Below, in pieces: positions 1 to 13,000 of a stretch of DNA of 64,000 nt (position 1 is its first letter; the number at the start of each line of letters is the position of its first letter). The stretch lies in contig NC_088776.1 in NCBI RefSeq assembly GCF_954871325.1, forward strand, positions 46,456,569 through 46,520,568, in the 5' to 3' direction. The notes beneath the pieces are model-generated. The model saw only the letters and a program-made list of their open reading frames with translations, was not told where the DNA came from and made no database searches. Source of the stretch: Gordionus sp. m RMFG-2023 (taxonomy: Eukaryota; Nematomorpha; Gordioida; Chordodea; Parachordodidae). The position numbers were made by a program, and so were the translations under genes.

Positions 1-1034
1 TGCTCAATCTTCTTTACTCTCCAACGGGAAAAAGCAAAATTTTTAAACAACTTGGTCTTATACTAGACAAAATTTTTGGATAGTAGAACCATTGGGGGCA
101 GTTTAAATTTGTTGTCAATTTTTTTTACTCCGCAAGAAAAAATTAATTTTTTAAGCAACTTGGGTTTAATATAAAGTTTTGGGTAGTAGATGATTATTAC
201 ATAACCATTATTTGAAATGAATTGTTAAGCAATTTTCCTTGCTCCACGAGGGAAGAAAATTTAATTTTTTTACAATCTAAACACTTCGCTAATTAAAAAT
301 TTGGATTTTTTCTTCAATTGATACAAAAAAAAAGTAAAGCAAAATTTAAAACTGTTTATTAATTATTTTCAAAACATTGTTTGAAAAAATTGTAATAAAA
401 TGCGCGCAAGGTCTTAATTGCTCTCACTTATAAGTGTAAACAAATTGTTATTATTAAAAAAATATTCGTTTTCATAAATTATTAAAATTGGGGAAAAGCT
501 CACCTTTTCATATATAAAATATTGATTTTTAAAATCAATTTATTTTAATTAAACATTTCCTTTCCTCATTTTCTTAATTAATTGTAATGAAACAATTTAT
601 ACAAGGTATTCCATTCAAAAAAAAGAAAAGTGCCAATCATAAAAGGAAAAGGTCCGATCAAAAAAAGGAAAAGGTTCAATCAAAAAGTGAAAAATGTCAA
701 TAAAAATACGAAAAAAGAAAAAGTTTCAATAAAAAGCTCACCCTTTTCATGTTTCAATTCAATAATATATATAAAAAAATAGAAAATATACAATTTATAA
801 ATTTGTTACTCTGAATCAATGTATTGTACATGTAGCCTTTTGGCCTTTTCATAACATTATATGCAAATAATAAATAACGAATCTAATAAATAAATAAATA
901 AAAAATTCATCATTAAAACAATTTTATCTCTTTGGATAGAAGGTTTGGGATTGAGAATTCTATAAATGAAAATTCAAAATTTTATATCATAAATATTATT
1001 CTTACCATGTTTTTAATAATGAAAAATTACTTAG
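1..1034. other. AT-rich sequence upstream of first visible annexin A exon
   Basis: No coding exon could be supported here. Around 600-745 a degenerate purine-rich motif (AAAAGGAAAAGGTTCAATC-like) recurs several times and looks like a decayed short tandem repeat. The true start codon of annexin A must lie here or beyond the window edge: the first recognisable exon opens with an acceptor AG directly before 1035, and no in-frame ATG precedes it without splicing. Confidence 0.4.
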
Positions 1035-4000
1035 GATTTTGCACCAACAATCCATGATTATCCTAATTTCGACCCAAGATCAGATGCCGAAGCACTTAGG
1101 AAGGCAATGAAAGGATTGGGTATGATTATCTTTTCAATTATTATCACCTTTAACTATTTTAAAATTAATCAATATATGTTACGAACATAGATTATTTATA
1201 TGATAAAAGTTTCTCAAGGAAGGTAAATCGCTCTGAAGTCCCACCTTCCAATCAGAGAGAAATACACATATAAATGCAATCAGGGTTGACACTTTTTATT
1301 CAGCTTATAGAGATCATCAATATATAAAACGATTTTGATAAGATTATAATTTATAATCTTTTTAAATTGCATCGGCTGGAATCGAGCCGGTAAGTGGTAA
1401 TGATAAGCTTATGGCCACTTTTCGAGTTCGCCATAGTTCATTTACTTTAAATAAAAATATAAAATTATTTTAATCACGAAAATTTTTATTTTACGGCTAA
1501 TTATTTCTTTTTTAAAGAAAATAATTTATATTGTTAATTTATTTTAACTTTATAATCATGTTTTGCTAAATGATAATTTACCAATTAAATTGGTATTACA
1601 AACAAATTATATATATGTATATAAAAGGCGCTACATAATTTAATAATGTAATAGTTATCCTTTTAAAGTATTATTTTTTGAATCTCACGAGAAGTTATTT
1701 TTTGAATCTCACAATAAATTATATTAAAAGAATACACCAACCAAAGTATATAAAAACAATATATTTCTACAATAAATTATTGTTAGTTAGCCTAATTATG
1801 ATAGAGGAGAATGCTTCTTATAAAATAGTTATGCTTGATGAAGTTGACAAAATTTCTTCACAAAAAAGAGCTATTGGGATCAATATGAAATCAATTAAAC
1901 GGTGAAAATGTTTGCAATCATTGTAAAAACATTATAAAATGTAAAGGCAAAACAGCATCCCTTATTATTAATATAACACTAGGTTCAATTCACACCTCAT
2001 TAAAAAGTGTAATAAAATTGACATTTTTTTAAAGTCTACAATACCATTTTCTTTACCTAAAAAAAATAATTTTAAAGATAACTTGCTAAAGTTATTTATA
2101 AATAATAATATACCTTGTAAAACTGTTAATACAAAAGATTTTATAAGTGATCTTGATTGTTCTGTAAAATCAATATTCTCCAATACTCCCAAATTGCATA
2201 TGTCAGATTAATTTTTCATTTGAGATTTGGACTAGACATCACAGACTCTTTTTTTAGAGCTAACAACCCATTTTATTGATAATAATTTTAAAGTAAATAA
2301 CATAATTTAAGATGTTGCTTCAATAAATGAAGCATATTCAGGTGAAAATATTTAAAGCCTTTGTTAAATAATTAAGAATTTTAATTTGTATTCATATTAA
2401 GTTTAATGGAATCGTTTTAAATGTTTTTGGACATTGGATATTAAATAAGTTATTCATTATTCCTGCCCGTGAAATTGTTTTGCAGATAGCGCATTTAGCA
2501 AAATTATCTTTATCTTTTGTAAAACATTGTTCCAAAAGTAAATAATAAATCATCCATAATTTCTTAAAACATCTCCTGACCATCCTTATTTTGTATTACG
2601 TTAAGATATACCTATTCAAAAACGAATTCGAATCGAATAGTGCATTATTCGTATTCGTACGAATAATAAAATCTACTATTTATATTCGAAATTATTCGAA
2701 TAATTGTAATGAATACAAATTTTTTAATGCAAATTATCTCTTTGTCTCCGTCTTAGTTATCTTTATGTATCACCCCCGTAAAAGAGGATTGGAATGATAG
2801 AAGAGTTGAAAATTCTTAGCCTAGTGAACACCGATAACTCCCTAGTTCTCCATAGCTTAAAATATTTGTAGAAAGCAGCTCTAGCATTCTGAATTCTGAA
2901 TCTCAGTTCATCTTTACAACTGCCTTTATTGTCGATGTTCACTCCAAGATATTTATAGGAAGACACTACTTTAACAACTTTTCCTATAACTAACCAATCT
3001 CCCAGAGGGGGAGCATGAGACGATGGCATGATTACAGTCTTATCAAAGTTAATATCTAATCCAACCTTAAGACTTAAAGTGTTTAGTATCAAGACCAAAT
3101 TGTTAGCCTCCTCCAAGTTTTTTGCAATCAAGACCAAGTCATCAGCATAACTAATCGCCCTGTTATCCAAAGCCACGGCTGATTGGATCCAAGTTCTAGT
3201 AGATTGGCTGCCCCTAATGTATCAGTAATTACTCTATTCATTACTATATTGAACAGTAGTGGAGAGGCGACACAGCCTTGCTTAACTCCTTTTTTTGTCC
3301 TGAAAGGAGGTGAAACTTTATTTAAGATTTTAAATGAAGCCATGAGATTACTATAATGCATCCCTAAAATCTTGATAATATTGGCTTCTATATCGCATCT
3401 CGCTAGGATAGCCCACAAGGTATCATGAGTGATGCTGTCGAAAGCGCGTTTGAAATCAATGAATATAAAATAAAAAGGTAATTTATATTTTTCACACTTT
3501 TGTACAATTATCTTCAGCGCTAAGATTGGTTCGTTTTCTATTTGGGCGATATGCACAAATGTATTTGGATAATAGGTTAGGGGAGGATGCTAGGATTCGG
3601 TTTTTTAAAAGGATCATAAAGACTTTTGATACTATGGAGGTAAGGGCAATCTCTCTATAATCTTTGAATTTAGCAGGGCTTTAGTTATTTCTGTCACAGT
3701 AAAGTTTGCGTCAGGTGGTTCTATGTGGTGACTAGATGGGAATAAGGATGGCCTCCTGGAATCAAAGATTTTCATATAATGATCCAACCAAAGGGCGATC
3801 TGTTCATCTGGGTCTGTAATCAGGAAGTTATTGTCTAGTTTGATAGACGGGAGAGGTTTAAACACTTTAGCGCTACAGAAGTGTTTAAGCTTTTTATAAA
3901 CATCAAAGGTCCTGTTGTCTTTCATGTCTCTATCGATCTCAAATGCTTTTTTTGGAATGTAGATCCTTCTATCTTTCCTAATAAGCCTATGAATCGTAGT

Positions 4001-7000
4001 CCAAAGGTTACCATCCCGTCTTTCACTTGACTTTAGTTCCGCTATCATCAGAATGGTGTCTTCGGATAGCCACTCATGTCTCTGGAAGGACCTGTTAATG
4101 CTTGGGAGATCGTTGCAAGCTCCAAATAAAATATTTTTAAAGGGCAACCAACATTTTTCCGTGGATTCTGAATCCGTTGAACCATGATTTAACCCCATCC
4201 TAGCTCTTAAGTTTTGGACTATGAACACTTTAGATTCCTTGCTTTTATTATCCAGGGGGGATGACTAGTTTGATTTGAGATGGCTAGTCGTCTAGAGTTA
4301 CCCCATAAATTTCTTATGGTGATACTTCCTCTGACTAGCTTATGATCAGAAATATTAATGTTTAGCAAGGCCCTAACATCGGTAAACCAGCCATGAATGT
4401 TGGAAATAAAAAAATCGATTTGAGAGGTGATATTATATCTCCTATAGATTAATGTGTTTCTTTCACTATGGAGAAAAACCCTACTAAATTCAAAGATTAT
4501 AGAGCGATTGCCCTTACCTCCATAGTATCAAAAGTTTTTATGATCCTTTTAAAAAACCGAATCCTAGCATCCTCCCCTAACCTATTATCCAAATACATTT
4601 GTGCATATCGCCCAAACAGAAATATAAACGAACCAATCTTGGCGCTGAAGATAATTGTACAAAAGTGTGAAAAATATAAATTACCTTTTTATTTTATATT
4701 CATTGATTCCAAACGCCCTTTCGACAGCATCACTCATGATACCTTGTGGGCTATCCTAGCGAGATGCGATATATAAGCCAATATTATCAAGATTTTAGGG
4801 ATGCATTATAGTTATCTCATGGCTTCATTTAAAATCTTAAATAAGTTTCACCTCCTTTCAGGACAAAAAAAGGAGTTAAGCAAGGCTGTGTCGCATCTCC
4901 ACTACTGTTCAATATAGTAATGAATAGAGTAATTACTGATACATTAGGGGCAGCCAATCTTCTAGAACTTGGATCCAAGCAGCCGTGGTTTTTGGATAAC
5001 AGGGCGATTAGTTATACTGATGACTTGGTCTTGATTGCAAAAAACTTGGAGGAAGCGAACAATTTGGTCTTGATACTAAACACTTTTAGTCTTAAGGTTG
5101 GATTAGATATTAACTTTGATAAGACTGTAATCATGCCATAGTCTCATGCTCCCCCTCTGGGAGATTGGTTAGTCGGAGGAAAAGTTGTCAAAGTAGTGTC
5201 TTCCTATAAATATCTTGGAATGAACATCGACAATAAAGGCAGTTGTAAAGATGAACTGAGATTCCGAATTCAGCATGCTAGAGCTGCTTTCTACAAATAT
5301 TTTAAGCTATGGAGAAATAGGGAGATATCGGTGTTCACTATGCTAAGAATATTGAACTCTTCTATCATTCCAATCCTCCTTTACGGGGGTGATACATGGG
5401 AGATAACTAATACGGAGACAAAGAGATTGCAAACGTTTGTTAATAAATGCTTAAGAATAATCAATGGCGTCTTTTACCCCAACATCATTTCGAACGACAA
5501 CCTTGGAGAAGGTCTAAACATACTCCGGTACATGTAACTCTAAAGAAAAAGCGTATAACCTTCTTCGCGCATATTCTGAGGAATCATACCAATAACAGCC
5601 TAGTCCTTGATGCCATAAATTGGCTATACTCCTTCAACGGCAAATCCTATGGAAAGTTTAAAAGATTATGGTACTATAGGGCAATGAAAGACATCATGGA
5701 TATGAACTTAAACACTAAACAGTTTCTAAGGCTAAATAAGAATAAGAGATCAATAAAGAAACTGCTTAAATCAAATCAAATTTATTAAATCTCCCATAAA
5801 CCTCTCCTAAAAACAGGTTATTTTACTATATCTTTTTATCTCCTCTTCTCCTTGTCTACTTTTCTTTTTCTTCTCAATCTTACTTCTTCTTTTCATAACC
5901 TACTCTACATTTCTCACCATGCTTTTATGATTAATTTAGGTCCTTCCTCTGCCTTTAAAGTAAATAAATTTATAAGCATTTTACTGGGTGTGGGCTGTGC
6001 TTATTTTTGGTCCATTCCTCTGCAGCCCACAGACGTTTAAGTAATAGTCTTAGAACTATTACGCGTACAAGTACGTGCCGCTTGCCCACAAACGTGTGAA
6101 GGGCTCCTCATTAATAATCCCCTGCTCTCATTTTTGTCTAGTTAGCAGTGTTGTTAAACGCTACTTTTAAAAGTAGCGCGCTATCGCTACCGCTATCGTT
6201 TTCAAATGAGTAGCCCGCTAAAGCTACTTTTTACGCTACTTTGATTTTTTTTTAAAATATTTTTTTTTACGTAACTTTATTTCCACAAATAAAATATTGA
6301 TATAAAAACATGACAATAATTTAATTACTATATATTAATATTATAGATTGTGTTTTAAATTAAGCCAATTTAAATTATGGCTAATCAAGCAATAAATCAT
6401 TCATTTTATATAATTGAATAATAGTAAATAAAAATAAAGTTTTGACCTTTTCTCAATGCCTTTTAGCACAGACTCTACCAGTGAGTGGTTGGCAAAATTT
6501 TAGATTATTGATTCTTTTGAGCTTGGTAATTAATATACTCAGTGTGGGCACATAATATCCCATGCTCATATTATCTTGCCCTTCTAAGATTTTAAGTGAG
6601 GCAGCAACATATTGCATAACCTAAAAAATTAAAATGGTTAAATATAATATAATATTATTTATCATTATCCGTTATCATCTTACAAACCTTGTTTTGAATT
6701 TTGTAAGACCTATGGATTTCTGCAATAATATTGGCTAGAATGTCATAAGTCTGACAGCCAATTATTCTCTTTAGAGCTAACGCTACAGATTTTTGTTTAA
6801 GATTTTTAGGATCAATCTAATGTGCAGTTACTCCTAAATAAGCTCTAAAAATATGACATATTATAAATAAGAAAATAAACATTTTTACCTTCTATTGTGA
6901 GTCCAGCAATCTGCCGTTGTACAGACGTAGGAGACATCTGATAGATTTAATATAAAATATTCTTTCATTTCCTTAAAGCTCTCCAAAATTCTTGCCATCA

Positions 7001-10000
7001 ATGTCTGCCGGCAAAATATCTTGGTCCGTGGAGAAAAAGTGTTTATCATCTTTATAAAATAATCATTATCCACCAAGGATAATGGTTGAACTGTATTTAT
7101 TATAAAGTTCATAATGACTTTGTCAGCCAATTTTTGGGATACACCAGGTGTTGATGAATCCAAATTGGTTAATTTTGTTTGTATTAAATTTGATTTGGAA
7201 GTGGGTTTATCTTCTTCCATTACCCCAAAACTTTTGAGATATTTTTCAATCTCTTTATAATTTGAAGTGTGCACAGTCTAAAATTATAAAATACTTGGAA
7301 TAAAAATTATGTAGGAGATAAGTACATAAAAATGATTGAAATAACTATTTTAAAATGTTTTAAATAATTTAGATAAAATTTATGAATATATAAAAAAAAA
7401 TGATTGGTTTTTGATTTTAATTTATTTTAAAAACTAAAGATTAGCCTACACATTGATATTAAATTTGTTTAATATATTACCTTTAAATGTTTTTTCAAAT
7501 TAAAGCTGCTCGTATGATTTGAAGAGATAATTTTGCGGCACATCTTGCACCGAAACCGATATCCAGTATTAATTTTTTCTTCAAGGTTAAAGTATTTCTT
7601 GAATTTTGGGAAAGGATCATCTATATTTTGCTCATTTTCCAAAGAAATTACAATATCTTCAACAATCTCACACATAACAAGATTTATAATGCTTAATATA
7701 AAATGTAAAATGAAATATAAAATAAGATAAAAGCAAGGACATACCAATAACGGAATTTCAGAAATATATAATTTAATGAATACGCGAAATATAAATTAAA
7801 TACAGATTGCTATTTAACAACTGTTTATATCTAATATATAACAATAATATATATTTTTAAATATAAATATAATTTCAAAATTAAATTAAATAAAAGGATT
7901 ATAATTTTAGATTTTATAAAAAATATATTTTAATAATATTTAGATGTATTTATTATGTAAAATTGAAAGTAGCGAAGTAGCGTAGCGAGCTACCGCTATC
8001 GCTATTTTTTTAAAAAAGTAGCGCGCTATTTTAACAACACTGCTAGTTAGATAATATGTAATCAAGTTATAAACAAAATTAAAAAATATTTTTTTAATTA
8101 TTAATTATAAGCCAATTTTTAAGTCTATACCTCAAACAGTCCCGTGGAATATGATATTTGCAGATGATATTGTGATACTTGGCGAATCCAAGAATGAAAT
8201 GAAAGAAAGATTAGTGAGTTGGATAAATATCCTAGAAAAGCACAGACTAAAAGTAAATAGAGAAAACACGGAGTATATGGTGATAGGAGGAGATGAAACA
8301 GAGAGTATTGATATAAATGAATGGCAGATATCGGCAATTTAAAGCTGCAAATATTTGGGCTCCACTATACAAACAAATGGCACAATAGAAAAAGAGATAA
8401 AGAGTAAAATTAATCAAGGGTGGTTAAAGCGGAGATCTTTATCCGGAGTGCTTTTTGACAAAAGAATCCCACACAAATTAAAGGGAAAAATTTACAGTTT
8501 CATAGTACAACAAACTATGGAGATGAGAATGCTGAGGATGATTGCTGGGGTAACAAGAAAGGATAAAATGCGCAGTACAAGAATACTAAGTAGTTTAAAG
8601 GTAGTGCCCATTAAGACTAAGTTAATGGTAAACAGACTTATATGGTATGGGCACATAATGAGAAGGCCTATGAACTACATAGGAAATAAGGTTGAGAGTT
8701 TGGAAGTGATGGGCAAACGTAAAAGAGGAAGGCCAAAACTTCAATGGGGCCATAAAGTTAGAGCCAATATAAAGAAGTATAAATTAGATAAAAGAGATTG
8801 TATGAATAACATAAAGTGGAGAGAGATGTTGAAGGAGCTTACCACCAGAAAAGGTGAAAGCTAAAAGGAAAAAAAAGAAGAAGTTTCTTATATTTTCTGC
8901 CTTATACGACATCCGATTTTTTGACATATTAGTAAAAGCCTTTCACAAGCAGTTGATGTTCCTTGTATAGATACTCCATTTTCGAGAGTATAGGGATCCG
9001 TGCCTTCCGCCACATTAACGGGTCAGTATCACTCTTTGCTCTTGGCTTACTCAGATAAAAATCTATTTCACACAGTTGAATATTATTTTGTTTAAAAACA
9101 ATGTGTTTAACAGTTATAATTATCAGCTTATAAAAATCATTTATTTAAATGGGGTTAAATTAAATACCTGTATAGCTGTTATAAATCTCTTTAAATTGTC
9201 CTTTAACTTAGATAATATTATAATCAGCAGATATTGATTGATTTAAAATATTCTACTTTAAGTCTGGGATCTAGTGGTTATTGCATCATCAGTAGTTTTA
9301 TTATATTAGCCCAACAATTTATCATATGCTGCTTAAACCACTGTTAAAGGATTTATGGAAATCAGGTTTTCCATTTTTAGGGTTAAAAAAACCAAATTAT
9401 AAGTAGGATAAATCTCCCCACATGCCATATTTTAGTCTCATATAAAGGAAATAGGATAGCTTTAATTTTTAAAAGATCCCATCGTTACTCCTATAAAAAT
9501 TATGATCAATAAAATGGGCTCTTAGCTCTAAAAAAGCAGCTTGTGTTGGCTAGTCCAAATTTTAGGTGAATAGGATATAATTTCTTTTACTAACTGTTCT
9601 TTTGCAAATGCATTATACAAATGCAATTTAAGAGTATTGGAGCATATTGATTTTACAGAACAATCAAGATCATTTTTTTGTATTAACAGTTTAAAAGGTA
9701 TATTATAATTTATAAATAATTTTAGCAAGTTATCTTTAAATTAATTTTTTTTAGAAAAAGAAATTGGTGATTTAGGTTTTAAAAATGTCAATTTTATTAC
9801 ACTTTATACTGAGGTGTGATTGGAATTTATTATGATTAGTATGAGGGGATGTTGTTTTGCCTTTATATTTTATAATGCTCTGCAATGATTGCAAGTAGCC
9901 TTTTTACCCTCTTTATTGATTTGATATTGATAACGTATAATCTCTGTTTTTGTGAGGAAATTTTGTCAACTTCAACATCAAGCATAACTATTTTATCAGA

Positions 10001-13000
10001 AGCATTCTCCTCTTTCATAGGGATCGACGGAGTTCGAAGGTTCGGGATTGTCGGAGAATGGGACTGGCGGACCATACTTAGCGAGCATTTTTGTCATCGT
10101 ACAAATAGGATTTTATGCAGAAAAATCGAGAATTTATTGAAACTAAAATTGTAACCATATTCCAAAAACGATTATGATACATACAATTTGACAAAGAGAA
10201 ATAAAACAAAATACAAAAATAAATTCATAAATTTTTAATATCCCCCGTATAATTTTTTTGGGGTTCTTATATACTAAAAATTTCTAAACAAAACAAAAAA
10301 ATCCATCAACGTATTTTATAAGATTTTTTTCATGTATTGGCCATCCTTGAAATTGGCGGCTAGAACCAGTTTTAAGTGAATAAAATATAAAAGCAAGCTT
10401 TATCTATAAATTACGATTAGGGTAAAACAAAATAAAGAATAATACTGTTTTGAGTGGAAAAAAGGAAAACATATAATAACACTCTTTCATTTCAGTACCA
10501 AAGGTATAAAATAAAAATAAGATTATGTGACAAACAATATAGGGAGACTTTAGTGGGAGATTGTATTAATAGTGAAAAACATGTCCCAACGAGATTAGGT
10601 ATTAAATACAACAATTTATCTTTGAGTGTGTAATTTTTTAATATAATTTATTGTGAGAATCAAAAAATACGGCAAATAAAAATTTAAATATTGCTTCCAT
10701 TTTTACTTCAGAGATATTTAAATATTGCTTCCATTTTTACTTCAGAGATATTTAAATATTGCTTCCATTTTTACTTCAGAGATATTTAAAGTTGTGTTAG
10801 TCTTTTTATAATAACATACCTGTCAGATTGGCAAGTTATCAAATAGAAATGACAGATGTTTGATTTTTTTAAAATTCTATTCGAATAAAACAAATCGTAA
10901 TTATTTGATTCGAATCGAATATTTTTTTTGAATAGGCCTAGTCAACAATATACCATTCTTAATTAAATTAATATTTGGAAAAATTATGATCCTAAATCCA
11001 TTATTATTTCTAAATTTATAGGAGAATGATAGCATATGACCGCCAGCAGATTCCTATCATGGAGTATGACGGCTTTTAAATCATTTATGTCTAATATAAT
11101 GGAAATTATTTTTCGCATGGAGTTATTCCTGATATATATATGAGATTATCCGAATAGATTCTTAAAGAAATTTTAGTTGAGGATTTCTTATTTTCCATTT
11201 ATCATAGATATATGGACTATTATTTTTTGTTATATTATCACCAAAAAATAAATATATCTATTACATTCAGCTGATATTGTTAAAGGTTCGACTAACTCAA
11301 TATTTAGGCAAAAAAATATTGCCACCTCGAGATTTCACTAATAGATGTTCACATCTTTGTGCCATCTATGAGAAAATCTCTAGGCTTGCGTTTTAAACAC
11401 TAATTTCAATTTTGACAAAATAGTAAAAATTATTAGACATAGATTCCACTTAAGTAATATTATATACCTTTGAAAACTAAATAAATTTTATTTTTAATAG
11501 GCACAGATGAGAAGACCATAGTGAATGTTTTGGGGAAAAGATCGAATAAACAACGCCAACAAATCATCGTGCAATACAAAATGCTATATGGAAAAGTTTT
11601 GATTTTCTTTAAATAAATAATAAAATGATAATAATTACTTTATATATTAATTGGCAAACTTTATTCACAATAATTTTAAATTAAATAACATAAAATTTTA
11701 AGATGAGATAAAAGTTTTCTTGATTTAATTAGGTTAAATTAATTTAAACTAATAGGTATAATGTTACATTATATTAAAAAATGAATGAATTTCATAATAA
11801 TACAATATAATGACGGCATTGAGAATATAAATATGGTAGAAAATTTAATTTAGGAAAAGAAAAATATAAAATTTGTGAGAAAATAAATATGAAATTTAAG
11901 GGAGAAAAATGGTTGATAAGAGACAGGAAGAATGTAGAGGAGACAATATGATAATGATGTTGGTTAGGAATGGGATAATTATTCGATGGAAAAGATAAAG
12001 CTAAGAGAATTAGGGCAAATAATTGCGGTAACAAGCTCTTACCTTAGAAAGGGATTCTTTTGGTTGTTCGGTCTTTTTACGGATCCTTCCATAATCGATT
12101 AGAAAAGGTTTGATTTTGCTATCGATTGGAGTTTAGAGTAGAAAAAGCAAATGAATGAGCATAGAAGGATCGTTGGAACTGAATTTCATGCTCGATTTGG
12201 GGCTTTATAGTATATCGCTGAAAATCGAACACGATAGAAATATTAATCTTTGTATGAACATGCAAATATAAACAAAAGGATCTGATAAACGATTTGAAGG
12301 GCGAACTTTCTGGGAAATTCGAAGCCGTAATCATAGCTCTACTTGTGCCTACATATGAATATGACGCTCGTTTACTTAGAGGATCGATTAGAGTTATCAC
12401 ATTTTTATACCAAATATAATTTTTTATTATTAAGATTCTTTTTCTAAGCTTTTTTTAAAATTAAATTTGTTTTTGTAAAAACAATAAGTAGATGTAAGTC
12501 ATATTTTTTTATAGCCTAACCTTATCATATAGACTAACCTTCATCAGGTCCTTAGTCCATAGGGGGGACCTGGGGTAAAGCTATTAACGGAATTACTTTA
12601 TTAAAGCCTATAACTTTTAACTATTGAGCATAAAAACCCTAAATTTGGTATGAAGATATATTTTTATATGTAATTTCTTAACCATGTTCGATCTTCTTGG
12701 TTTAGCATATTTTGCCAAAAGGCCGTTTTTTACTCCAAAATAATAAAAATCATCCTCTAATATAATTGAGTTTTAGTAAAATATATTTATCATCATAATT
12801 TGATATTGTATACATGTTCCTTAAGGTCTTAACAAGATAAGAAAATTTATCTAAAGTTTATAATTTAACTAGAAGTCACGCAATGACTATTTCTATAATA
12901 TATCCCCTTGGGGTAAACCTATTGATAAAAAACGGTCAAATGGTTCCGTCTGATTAAAGTTGCAAAAAGGAAATTTTGAATAATTAACGTCTAAAACATA

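Noticed and set aside
2739-5790. Twin-priming inversion of a single LINE insertion
   Set aside because: Twin priming does not leave about 0.95 kb of the same RT sequence in both orientations.
12119-12400. Minus-strand 93-codon ORF
   Set aside because: It overlaps annexin A exon 12279-12392 in antisense; the sense strand carries the conserved annexin sequence.
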